This document shows, in pieces, positions 1-10,803 of a stretch of 64,000 bases of DNA. The notes under the pieces were generated by a model. The model was not told where the DNA came from. It worked only from the letters and a program-made list of their open reading frames with translations, and ran no database searches. Position numbers and translations under genes: made by a program. Position 1 is the first letter of the stretch. Every line of letters begins with the position of its first letter. The stretch covers positions 58,287,172 to 58,351,171 of the forward strand of contig OZ026517.1 in the NCBI GenBank assembly GCA_964019695.1. The letters run 5' to 3'. This DNA is from Loripinus fragilis (Eukaryota; Mollusca; Bivalvia; Lucinida; Lucinidae).

Positions 1-2837
1 AGTTTTACTGAAATGCATGGCGAAAATGTGGGTAGGGTAAGTTGTTTTGTTCAGCAGACGCATAAAAACATTGTCTTAGAATTATAAACGCATTTTTGAT
101 AAAACAGAGACTGTTTTACAATTATGGTAAAACACGTTTCCTGTCAACGGATTGTGTCTGGAAACAAAGCAAATGTGGCTAAAAACTTGTGTCGCACGAA
201 ACGATGACCTCTGTCTCAAACCGAGGTCGTTTTCTCTGCCTCAAATATTCTTTCAGCAATTTTGTTTTCATGAGATACGCTTGACTGATAAGATGTCATA
301 ATGCACTAAAGTTCATAACTTTAGTTAGATCAGTCTAAGAGATATTCACGTTTATTTTTTGATGAGGCGTTTTTTCTTTACGTCAGTATAAAGGAACCCA
401 CGCCACTATACACAGCCAGTGGAGGTATTTGGTTTTATCCCAGCGAGCAAGGCATTGCATTTAAGTCTTCATTGATGACAAAGACTATACTGCACAAAGT
501 GCTTGTAAGAACAATTGGCTCTTTGTATGTCTCTTTAAATCACTACCCTTAACATGTGTTGTGCTTTTAATTTCCTTCTTATATGTAATGCATTTTTTTT
601 TCTGTCTAAAGAAGCAAGATATTTTTTTTTAGAAAAACCTGTGTTGGTTTTAATTTTATATCACTGATTCACTCTTATGTTTATATACCTATAGCGCTTT
701 GTTATCAAGAATTCTTATTACAAGACTCCTGTATTAATTTGGCCATGCCACATTCTGTATAGTGAAAATTATCATCAGTTATTTAATCATTGATTGCTAA
801 AAGTGAGTAAGATCTCATTACTGTTTGTTTTTAAACGTTTTATTTTTCCATCCACTATCTTAAAGAACATTTTAAAGTATATTTTACATTACCTACTTGA
901 GTGTCACAATGTCTTATTCAGCCTGACATAACTTTTGACTGATAATATCGTATGTGTTTAAAATAGTTTCTTAAGCAGCAATTAACCTGTGTTCCTCGGA
1001 TATGATAATATCACATGAGATCGCTGTCATGATCTGTCACCCATAATAACTGTTTTTACCTATTTTCAGGGAAATGTTCTTCTATATAAAACCTCTCCTT
1101 GTAAAGTGATATAAAATTAGCAAATGATCAAAGGTACTAACAGTTTCATTAAATAAACTATAAAATATACTAAAATAATCTAAAATCAATTTAAAAGCTA
1201 CAACAAGTAATGTGTCATCATTTGCATATGCATATAGATTTCAGTATACAATTTGATTTTTAAACATTCTCTTTAAAGTAACTGATTACAGACATGTATA
1301 ATGCATTATCTCCGTTGTAATACATATAACTTTCATAGATTCTTTCTCGAATGTAAGCAAAGAAAAATAGCACAGTATTAATCAAGGAGATAACCTATAT
1401 TATGTTACTGACTGTGTTTGTATAATGTGTACAATAGTAAACTAGATACATAAAATACGATCAAATGACTGATTAGGCTTTGTTCAATAAAACTTAGTTG
1501 TGTTTTTTCTTCTGTGAAAAAAATACAAAATTCTTCATCCTTAATATTTTAGCTTTACAGGGCCTACCCGTATACTGACTTAGATAACATTTTGGACAAA
1601 CATAGGACCTTATGATATTTGATATGGTTATATATGTTACTTTCATAAATTTGACAGAAATTGAATGTATTCTTCTACTACTACTAAAGAGCTGTCTATT
1701 TCTTCTTTTGTGTGTTTTAGAATCTTTACCTTAAGTCAAATCAAAATGATATTTTATGGAGATGAAAACTTCAAAAAAATCTTTATTGCAGATGTAAATG
1801 TTTATAGATATAGCAACTTAATAAAAACCTATAAATATTTTAGAACAAACTGCTGTCTTGCTATAAATTTCAAACAAAAAAGATTTGAAATTAAATAAAA
1901 TACCATATGACATATTATATAAAGTATTTAGCAATAAATATAATAGGAAATCTTGAAGTTTGTAATGTACGTTACATATTGTCATACAATCATCAAATTA
2001 TGAACTTTAAACCAGAAACGCAGCTAAGTATAGTTTTTTACTATCGTGTATCGATAGAATGAATGCTCAACTATGGTTTAAAAAGTCAGCAGATGGTATT
2101 ACATGCTAACTTGCAAAGTGAAGTGGTTCAAACAATATTCACCATTTTTTTTGGGGGGGGGGGGAGGGGGGTGGGGGGTAATCATATTCAACAGCTTATA
2201 ATTCTTAAAGTAATTATGATAGACAGAAGATGTTTGCAGTTTTGAAACAGTCAGGTAATTATCTTTTCCAATCATGGTATGTAAAACGTATATACCCATC
2301 AAAGAGCTTAAAATATTAAACGTTGACCAAAATTAATTGAATTTTTAAGATGTAATTGAAGATATAACGTAAATATTTATAAAATACAAGTTGTGCTTCT
2401 GGATGCAAACAATTTATTTTCATAATTGTTTAGGTCCTTATCGAGGTTTTGGCAGTAAAGAACGACTGTATGCACCATCTGGATACAACCTGGATACCAT
2501 TTCTTATTCAAATGTTGCAATTTTGTTTTATATAGTAAAAAGGGGGTAGGTGTACAAAACGGCCCCTCCTGAAAAACTGCTACCACAATTTGACTGTACG
2601 ACGTGCCTAGAAATGTTGTGGAAGGGTAGTTCTAACTATTTCTGAAGTCAAACATTTTCTGGCTTGCAATTGTGCCAAGTCATTTTTCAAAAACTTAGTT
2701 CCTTGACTAAAGGGGTGCAGCGGTGACAATGGTGGCCAGTGTGTTGTTTGAAGAAGCCAATATGACTTATTTATACGGATTATGATGACATCATGGATCT
2801 ATTTTCCATTTGGGGGTCACAGGTCATACTTTCGAAA
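1..2837. other. Non-coding stretch, no gene recognised
   Basis: AT-rich sequence whose open frames are all short and lack any recognisable domain or codon pattern. A TATAAAGG string near 386 is not followed by a convincing frame. The only notable local feature is the G-rich tract at 2153-2178. Far-upstream or intronic sequence of an off-window gene cannot be excluded. Confidence 0.6.
2153..2178 (+). repeat. G-rich tract, possible G-quadruplex
   Basis: A run of T is followed by an almost uninterrupted G tract broken only by single A and T residues. Several runs of three or more G lie within 26 bases, which meets the usual sequence requirement for an intramolecular G-quadruplex on the plus strand. 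It may equally be simple-sequence slippage, and no adjacent gene gives it a role. Confidence 0.7.
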
Positions 2838-2945
2838 AAAATTGTATTTCTTTCTCTGAAGATCATTTTTGTACTAGCAAACAGTGCAGACCCTTTTAAA
2901 ATGCCACATTATGCATAATTTCATCTGGGTCTGCACTGTTTGCCA
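2838..2945 (+). repeat. Hairpin-ended interspersed repeat (CAGACCC...GGGTCTG family)
   Basis: An imperfect palindrome: AACAGTGCAGACCC near 2881 pairs with GGGTCTGCACTGTT near 2929. The leading TTGTATTTCTTTCTCTGAAG also occurs before the hairpin at 63104, and in altered form at 43030. The same hairpin core appears near 6212, 9190, 32390 and 63141, so this is a dispersed repeat family and not a local accident. Its mobilisation mechanism cannot be told from the window. Confidence 0.75.
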
Positions 2946-3334
2946 AAGTCTCCGCATATAAGTTTCCGGTAATGAAACAAACTAAACCCTTAATGCGCTA
3001 ATCGCAACAAAAATCGTCTGCTTTTCTCATCTGCTGAAATATTTAAATAGCCTCTGTGGCAGACAGTGTGGACCCAGAACAGACTGCTCCTATAAGGTCC
3101 ACATAGTTTACTTCTATACTTAATTCGTCAGTAATGTTAGGAATTTTTTTGCAGCAGACGACTTCAGCAGACGACATTTTCAGATGCATTTTCTTCTTGG
3201 CGCTTTAAGGGTTAACATAATTTTGTAGTAGCGCATTTCATACCAAATTTGATCAACGTCGTAAGATTTTGTTTTTATGTCGGGCCTGAGCTGGGTCCAA
3301 ACTGTTTGATACATCTAGAGTGAGACAGTATTAA
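2946..3334. other. Non-coding, short hairpin remnants
   Basis: No gene. An imperfect hairpin of the GTGTGGACCCAGAACAGACTGC type lies at about 3062-3112 and recurs at 27210-27270. Otherwise nothing recognised. Confidence 0.5.
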
Positions 3335-3804
3335 TTGACTTTTCGCTTTCTGTAAAAGCGTCAACTTAAATATTCATATCTGGGCGTGGTTCGGCTATTT
3401 CATCTGTTAAAGAAGGGAAATCAAGTTTTATTTATAATTTGGTAAAGAGCTAATAAGCCTTTTGAGCCGCGCAAACTTGCGAAGTCCTAACCGTATACAC
3501 ACTGAACTCACATTTATGAACCCTTAAAGCGCGTAATCACAAACTGTATGTTTTTGTCGCCCACCCTCGTAGATCTGGGTCCACAATGTTTGCATCTATG
3601 CCTATTATGTTAAATAGACATTTTCAGATGCAGTTATTTTGCTGGCGTTTTAAGGACTAAATAATGTCTGTGGTAATGGCGCAAGATGATACAGTTACTT
3701 TTGAATAAAACCACGCCACATTTTCAGCTTGTACCTATGTCTAAGGTTGACCAGTCCTATTACGCATTCATGAGGCGCCGCCTTTACAGTAAGAGAAAAG
3801 TCAA
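3335..3804 (+). mobile_element. MITE-like element with ~26 bp TIRs, copy 1
   Basis: The left end TTGACTTTTCGCTTTCTGTA (3335 on) is matched in inverted orientation by the right end (TTGACTTTTCTCTTACTGTA when reverse-complemented, ending at 3804). About 470 bp lie between and no protein is encoded. A second, diverged copy lies in the opposite orientation at about 26983-27540, which supports a mobile unit. TTAA abuts the left end, but the right-hand TTAA lies 8 bases beyond the inferred end, so the target duplication is unresolved. Confidence 0.75.
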
Positions 3805-4101
3805 AGAAGAATTAATTCAGCCTGTAAATATCCTAAAACAGTTTGAATCCAGTTAATGACATATGCAGCTAATGTGGAAAAAATGGACTATTTGTATGGT
3901 CTACGGCGTCTGATCTGGATCTGCACTGTTTGTCTATGTCCAACAAAAAGGACGCTGGGTTTATATGGGTTAATGGATAGTATCTCTTTTGTATTCTTGT
4001 ATAAACATGTTTACCCTGACTCGATAAATATTATGAAACTATGATATTAGCTGTTTTATTGGACATATGAATAGCTGAACTGTTTTACCTTGACATATAT
4101 A

Positions 4102-4879
4102 CTGAGGGATTTTAGAAACGCACCATTATACATTCACTGTTTTTTCCACAATTCTGATTCAAAGATGTTTTCTTTATCACTTTCAATCCCCTTACAAAAT
4201 GGACCATTATTTATCATAATTTCGATTTGCTCATGCTATTCATTCTGACGTAACACTGACGTTAGTGTTTTTCAATAAATGTCTCCTGATAAATGTGAGT
4301 TTAATTCAATTCGAAATTAAACTCTTTGAGTAAGTAGCCAAACATGAGTTTCGGAAATAACCTTTTAATTGCACTCCCAGGCGTAGCGTGTCTTTGCTTA
4401 CGTCAGCAAATGGTCAGTCTTATTTTTCAAACTGCAATAACAGGGGATGACGTTCGCGCATGCCGGGATTGTCTTTTATGCAATGGATTGACAAGTATCA
4501 GGTGGCACTTTAAGTTGTTGATTATTTCTGTTCCTTAGGATACATAAACGGCCAATTACGTCAAAAGGCAAATGACGTCATTTAGACGAAATGAACGTTG
4601 AAAAAAGTCTTTAACTTCATTATTTGATATTTTCTTCCCTTTTGCTTTCGAGAACAAACATCGGTTCAAAAACTTTTTTGCGCTTATTATGGAAGGTATT
4701 GGTACACTGTGACTTTTTGAATAAGGGTTGTTTCAGAATTATCGCAAAGTCGTGGCAAACATAAAACACATCATTTCGATTTTCTTAATGAATGCAAGCT
4801 AAATGACGGGACTTGTCAATTTTATTTTTTGACAATAAATAAACATTTTGGCAGGTGGTGCATTTCTAAAGTCCTTCGG
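4102..4879. mobile_element. Non-autonomous DNA transposon, ~24 bp TIRs, TA target site
   Basis: The left terminus CTGAGGGATTTTAGAAACGC (from 4102) is mirrored by the right terminus, which reads CCGAAGGACTTTAGAAATGC in reverse complement (ending 4879). The few differences are all transitions. TA sits immediately outside both ends (4100-4101 and 4880-4881), consistent with a TA-targeting DNA transposon. The 778 bp interior has no long frame; the 64-codon frame inside it is not convincing. I do not assign a superfamily. Confidence 0.75.
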
Positions 4880-5845
4880 TATGTTCTTATAGAATGCCTT
4901 CTATCCGCATGACTTTGTCATTGAAATACGTCTAGACACATATTCAGACGGGTAAATGTTGCGTTTATGCTAAAAAGAACATTAAATCAAGCAAGATTTA
5001 AACACCACCACCTGATAAATCGGAGGGAAGAGAAGGCGCCGTCTGCAAAAGCAAAGCCCTGTTGACGTGGCCTCTGAAATAACCAGAAATGCTTGCCATG
5101 ACGAAAGATTTCCACCGTAACTCAGTAATGTCAAGTCCTGTTCTGTAAAGCTTTCAGCTATAAAATTTCAACCTATACCTGTCCCACGGAATTACTTTGC
5201 AGTAATTAAAAATTGTCTCTAATTTATTTAGCAAGATGAAAAGCGTGCTGCCATGTCCAAGGGCCGTAACTAATCTTCACACCAAATAAAATCATTGTGT
5301 CAAACATAAACACCAATAGTCAAAATCAGGTTACTAGACGTGTTATAGGTTCTGAGTAAATTTGACCATGACCTTTGACTCCAAGGTCATACATGTGACT
5401 GCAATCTGATATCTTTCGACCTACGCACCATATGCAATCATTGTACTTAATATGGTTATCAATCAAAAATAGAAAGAAGAGTTCCCGTTATGAGTCATAA
5501 GACAGATCTTCAACATATTTTATCTTGACCTTTGACTCCTAGGCCATAGCTGTTACTTGGGACTTTTGTTATAATCTACACATCATGGACAATCATTGCG
5601 CCTACTGTATCCCTGAAAACACGTGGAGTTCAAACCGTTTTTACCTCGCTGGAAAACACGTTAAAAAGTTTGGGCTATATTTAGCAATACAAACACACTA
5701 CTAATAATCAGCTAACCCGTTGGGTGACATGTGGGTATTTTTAACTAAACACAGGAAAACGTTTAGCGTGCTTTCTGTGCAAGGTGAATAAATGTTCGGA
5801 CTCAACATGCTAGCGGGATACATTTATAAAACAACCATCGACCTC
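4880..5845. other. Non-coding stretch
   Basis: No gene recognised. About 5330-5620 carries two loosely related segments containing TTGACC-TTTGACTCC-AGG motifs. This recalls the degenerate 'gaccttgacc' tandem arrays seen at 25.4-26.7 kb, but it is too diverged to call firmly. Confidence 0.5.
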
Positions 5846-6673
5846 CGACATTATACAATTGATGCATTCTTTTGAGGTTAACATCAGGATTTGTCAACCC
5901 GAGAACAGTGATGTTCACTGAGGCGAAGCCGAGGTGAACATCACTTTCGAGGGTTAACTAATCCTGATGTTAACCGAAAAAGAATGCACCAATTGTTTTG
6001 TTATATGACACTGTCTCTCTTTTCCTAGTTTTATTTAAAGTATTTTCATATTTATTAATTCACTCAAGTCAGATGTTCCTTGTGCACTTTCACTAGGAAG
6101 ATTATTTCAACAATCTACTTCCCAAATTTCTGCAACTCTTATGAGATAAGCAAAATAATTGCATTTTAACACATATATGCCTAGCGTCCTTTATGTGGGA
6201 CATAGGTAAATAGCGCAGACCCAGATCAGACGCCACAGAATGCGGCGTCTGATCAGGGTCTCCACTGTTTGCTTGCACAATTTTCTCTTAAAACTTGAAT
6301 AAAAATGAAAAATACCACCTAACATACCTTAAATCAGAAATGGACTGTTCCAATTGATAATGATGGGAAATTCCATTCGGCATAAATTGGTTAAATGCTG
6401 TTCTCATAAAATGAACAAACATTTTACCTGTGAAATATACATAAGAAACCAGTCAGTGTTTCAATGTCTATTTTTAGCTCTCTGTCGGTTCTGACAAAAG
6501 CCATGTCACCTGGGCTAGATTTAGTTCAATCTATTTTTAGCTCTCTGTCAAGACTGACAACACTTGTTAACCTGTCTTTAGCTCATCACTGTTTGACATC
6601 ATGATCTGTCACAACCAGTGCAGGCTAGTTTCAGCCAATCAGAGGAGGTATTTTATAGGAGTCATATAACAAA
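5846..6673 (+). repeat. Dispersed ~830 bp repeat, copy 1 (copy 2 at 32035)
   Basis: Colinear with 32035-32863 in the same orientation, from CGACATTATACAATTGATG to CATCACTGTTTGACATCATG and ATAGGAGTCATAT. It begins with a long imperfect palindrome (about 5869-5993) containing CATCAGGATT/AATCCTGATG and GATGTTCAC/GTGAACATC arms. It also contains a second hairpin at about 6212-6272 (GCAGACCCAGATCAGACGCC and its complement). It codes for nothing and looks like a composite non-autonomous element. Differences between the copies are scattered, so it is not a recent duplication. Confidence 0.85.
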
Positions 6674-6692
6674 TGTATTTGCTTTACACACA

Positions 6693-6696
<4 letters not shown>

Positions 6697-6753
<57 letters not shown>
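6697..6753 (+). repeat. (CT)n microsatellite
   Basis: About 57 bp of uninterrupted CT dinucleotide. The minus-strand open frame running through it is low-complexity Arg-Glu and not a gene. Confidence 0.98.
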
Positions 6754-6757
<4 letters not shown>

Positions 6758-7500
6758 ATGATTGCATAAATCACATTATACACCGGAGAAAAATCTCCAT
6801 AGAATGAGTAGGTGGCATACGATACTTTATTGAACTTTTTGTACAGGTTGAGGGAACTTTTGACAGATTTAACAGTCAGGTGCATAACCTCCAAAAGTTA
6901 AAAAATATATCACTTAAAGCAGTTAATTGTTTTCGCAAAAAAAATCAAAAGTAGTCTGTCTGAGTGAAAGTGTCTTTTTCATCTTGATATTCTGGAGTTA
7001 CAGCAATTTACATGGTCCTGTGTTTTTTTTTATCTGAAATACCCATTACATAACTTAACGATTGTGCAATAAAATTCCGTATGCATGGTCTAGAAAAATG
7101 TACGCAGGGTCATTGAAAATCAAAAAATAAGCTACTTTTTAACTTGAATAAGTTATATTTTTGAGCTTGTAAATTTGACCTTGGCCTAAATAATTTCAGA
7201 TATAACCTTTATAAGTTACTTTCTGTAGCCTCGCTTTGAAATCATTGATGAAATTATAAAATTGTTACTTCTTCAAGTGATATTTCTGACAAACATCTAA
7301 TAAATTTTTTGGAGTTGATGCTTAACAGACATTCAACATTTTTTCACACATGTTGGGACAATAACTGCGTTAAGCCAGTACTAACCAAAGGTTGTCTAAT
7401 CATTGAAATAAGGAAAACTAAGAGATCCAATTGACATTTACTGTGTAAGAAGGTTGCATCGAGCAAAATATGCGAAGTATGCATAAGAATTTAAAAATCA
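6754..7500. other. Non-coding stretch
   Basis: No gene or clear repeat recognised; AT-rich sequence with no frame worth noting. Confidence 0.5.
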
Positions 7501-7890
7501 ACCATGAGTGAAAGGGTGGGATAGATAAATCCGTGCCCGAAGATCACTGATTGGCATCACGAGGTTTGCCGAGTGATGACAAACGTTAATTACGTGGTAC
7601 ACATTTTTCTATCCAATCCTCACACGAATAATGGATTCCTTTTCATGCTCAACACTAAATACACCTTTGTACCCCTTCTTACATTGGAAGAACATGAAAA
7701 AGACTTCCAGAAAATCCTGAGCCATGGTGCCATAATTTTAACATTACAATGACGTCACTGATGAACGTGCGACCAGCGTGCGGCTTCGTTTTCTATCTTT
7801 CCCACGGGCTGAGACAGAATTTTCTTGCACACCGTATGAGGATATCTGAGATTTTACCCTGGGATAGAAAATCTTATCTTATCCAGGCTG
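7501..7890. repeat. Degenerate foldback repeat related to the 8.07 kb palindrome
   Basis: The left part GTGGGATAGATAAATCCGTG and following TGGCATCACGAGG...GATGACAAACG resemble the palindromic repeat at 8074-8190. Further on, inverted matches (TTTCTATC...CCCACGGGC and GGGATAGAAAATCTT near 7862) suggest an older, longer copy of the same foldback family. Confidence 0.5.
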
Positions 7891-8004
7891 TCACGTGAGG
7901 GCTACATACATTGGTTGTATTGGAACTCACGCTAATTGTCGTCAAGTGACGTCATTGTTATGTTAAAGTGACGTCATCATGTGAAATTGTATATAAGCGT
8001 ATTC

Positions 8005-8225
8005 AGGGACTTCTGGAAGATTATTTTTAAATAAAAAAAAACAGTGGTGAGCAAGACAATAATTCCATTATTTGTGTGAGGGTAGGATAGAAAAATCTGT
8101 CCCTCGGGATCACCGTTCGTCATCACTAGGCAAGCCTCGTGATGCCAAACGGCGATCCTCCGGACAGATTTTTTATCCTACCCTCACACTCATGATAGAT
8201 TTTTATAATCTCACATGGGTAAAAA
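8005..8225 (+). mobile_element. Foldback MITE, copy 1
   Basis: The core 8074-8190 is a palindrome. GTGTGAGGGTAGGATAGAAA at the left is the inverse complement of the right end, and CATCACTAGGCAAGCC/GGCATGA-like arms lie inside. The flanking sequence GGGACTTCTGGAAG...GGTGAGCAAGA is shared with the copy at 25145-25365, so the mobile unit is larger than the palindrome. It is non-coding. Confidence 0.8.
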
Positions 8226-8567
8226 CAACGAAAATCCTGATCTGGTGTGCGAGAAAAGAATCTTAATGGATAAAATGCGTTTATAGATACCATGCTTGCA
8301 TAAACATGTTTTAATTGGGCGCAATTAAATACTGCAATATTATATTTACCTTCTTGTATTGATCCAATTCCTTCTATACCGAAACACGTCCGCCTGTTCC
8401 ACATACTTAACTTTGATATCATTGCAGATCTAATGCATTCAAATATTATTTTTCAATTTTTAAATATTGACGTGCTGTATTAATCTTAAACACTAACTGC
8501 TTGCACAATCTTATATATTTGCGTAGTAATAGCAAGCTGGAGGGCGATTTGAATGTGAAATTAGAAC
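8226..8567. other. Non-coding stretch
   Basis: Nothing recognised between two foldback elements. Confidence 0.5.
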
Positions 8568-8763
8568 CACACCGGGTAGGCGGCAATCGAAAACGTCAAT
8601 ACTATCGACGAACGTAGATCAAAATTCGTTAGAAGCAGAGTTTTCGATTGCCATTTGTCGTCCGACTGGCGACAAATGGCAATCGAAAACACTGTTTGTA
8701 GCGATTTTTGATCTGTGTTCGTCGATTGTTAAGAGCGTTTTCGATTGCCGCCTACCAGGTGTG
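8568..8763. mobile_element. Near-perfect 196 bp palindrome (foldback element)
   Basis: The entire 196 bp folds on itself. CACACCGGGTAGGCGGCAAT at the left is matched by the right end read in reverse complement (CACACCTGGTAGGCGGCAAT). The match continues through ATCGACGAAC and GTTTTCGATTGCCATTTGTC to the centre. A single arm of the same family occurs at 10710-10803. Likely a short DNA transposon with almost full-length TIRs; no protein is encoded. Confidence 0.88.
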
Positions 8764-10709
8764 TGAGCCATGACCACTTTTGGGGGAAAATAACCTTAGA
8801 CGTGTATGCTGAAGGAAATGGGTTTGTATAATAGTTTGGGGTTAGTGCCTTAAACACTTCTATTTAAGATGCAATGTCAATGTCTCTATAGAGATATTCC
8901 TGTCAATTAATTGCAATTGAAAAAGATATCCCATTGCTGATCTTAAGATCGCAGCACCTTCGCCAGAGTCAGTCTCCTGTAACTTGGAGCGCTTCTTACA
9001 TGTAACTGAGATGTAAGAAAATCTAGTGCAAAATTCTGTTTACGAAATAAATTGAAATATTAATATCCATTTACGCCTAATGAAATCTCCCACCCATGTC
9101 AATTGGACGAATCAATTTCAAATTTAAAGGATGTTAGGTAGAAATTTAAAATCCATTCAAACTTTATAAGTACATTCTATAAGCAAACAATGGAGATCCT
9201 GATCGGATGACGCGTTCTGTGGCGTCTGATCTGGGTCTGCACTGATTGCCCATGACCCACAGAAAGGACATCATACAAAAGTTCATAAAAAGTAGGTCCT
9301 GAGCATGAATACGAATCATTAAAGTTTACTAAACAAGGTCAAAACTAATTTGGATCGCGATCAAATACATGTAACCCGTTTCACAGGAACTGATCTTACG
9401 TAAATTGGACAAATTTTGGTGCTAAATAAAGGATTTTTTTCTCTGAAAATCGTTATTTGACAGGAGGTGTACTTTCCCGGAATAGCATCTGCTGTTAACA
9501 CACACGGACAACCGCACGCACGCACGCATAATGAATTACCAGACGAACAGTTAAAACCCTATCTATATATTATTAAAACAGTATACTTTCCAGTAAACAT
9601 CTAAAAGCGGACAATTTGAATGGCGTTTCGCTGGCGGCCTGATGAGGCCCGACATTGTTTCGCTGGCGGCCCGATGGGGCCTGAAATTAAATGCTGGCTA
9701 GGTAGTGACATTTAGAAATAACTCACACATGTGCGAAAAGTTCTTTTTTTCCTTTAAGGATAGCCCCGTATAGATTTATGCTGCGTGAGCATGTCTTATT
9801 TTCAAAGAGTTCTTTATTCGAAATAGTGATACCATAAACTGCAATGTCAGTTACAAACGAAATTGTCCCTGACCAGACTTCTCCTAAATGAGCAGTACTT
9901 CATACATAAACCCAACCCCTAAACGGTGTAATTTTGCAAACAGTAAAGACCTGCTGCATTTCAATAGAGTCTACACTGTTTGTAAATGTAGAAAGATTTT
10001 CAGACAAAATACAATCTTTTTAAAAGAAATATAACCTGACATCCCTAGATATGTGCACTGGAATATCTCCAGTTTATTGTATCAAACCAAAAGGAAGAAT
10101 CTACTAGTATACATCGGGTTTAATAGGTAATTAATTCCCTTATAGGATATACTAATCCATATTATATAACGGTATGTTCGCTTTCTATCTTTAAGCAATT
10201 TAAACCAATGTAATAGATGGGCGAGTCTATTTCCAAAGTAAGAGTTATTTGCTGATATTATTCATCAGCATTCTAACAGAACATTCTAAAAGCAATAAGT
10301 GAAAAGTCTGATAGCTAGGATGTAATGCCTGGTTTGGTCCTGCACTATTGAACCACGTCCCATAAAGAGAACGCTAGGCTTGAGATGATCTACCACGACA
10401 TGATGTCTCACGTATGTCTACACTGTTTGCATTCAATCAGGGCAATTATTTATTACATATTGTACACCTTTCATTTACAGGAGATAAGAATATGCCATTT
10501 TCATGCCAGATGCGGCCCGATTCGGCAATTGGGCCCGATTCGGTAAGTTTACGGATCCTTTGAAAAGCAAAGACAGTATCTGTTTGAGTTTCAAAATGAA
10601 AGTTTAGTTTAATGAAGAGTCTAAAAGTTATAAATAGTAAGCTTTTGAAGTCTATATTCTGTTTATTATGAAGTTGATGGTCATGTAATGATGTAGCAAT
10701 GGTGTTGAT
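8764..10709. other. Non-coding stretch with one hairpin repeat
   Basis: No gene recognised. A hairpin of the GATCCTGATC...GTCTGATCTGGGTCTGCACT family lies at about 9185-9255. A short direct repeat, TTTCGCTGGCGGCC followed by GATG and GGCC, occurs twice at about 9625-9680. At 10500-10545 the string GCCCGATTCGG is duplicated. None of these suggests a gene. Confidence 0.5.
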
Positions 10710-10803
10710 AACACCGGGTATAGGCGGCACTCGTAAACGCTCTTAACAATCGACGAACGCGGATCAAAAATCGCTAGAATCAGTGTTTTAGATTACCATT
10801 TGT
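10710..10803 (+). mobile_element. Single arm of the 8.57 kb foldback element
   Basis: ACACCGGGTATAGGCGGCA through ATCGACGAACGCGGATCAAA to ATTACCATTTGT matches one half of the 8568-8763 palindrome. The match stops exactly at the palindrome centre, where the LINE sequence begins. The second arm is not found at the far side of the LINE (about 13.3 kb). Either the LINE inserted in the element followed by deletion, or a rearrangement joined them. Confidence 0.8.

Noticed and set aside
380..400. TATA-box promoter
   Set aside because: A TATAAAGG string alone in AT-rich DNA, without a downstream coding sequence I can support.
6631..6894. Minus-strand 87-codon frame with an Arg-Glu run
   Set aside because: It is the translation of a CT microsatellite.
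8126..8422. 98-codon minus frame
   Set aside because: Half of it is the palindromic MITE, with no domain.
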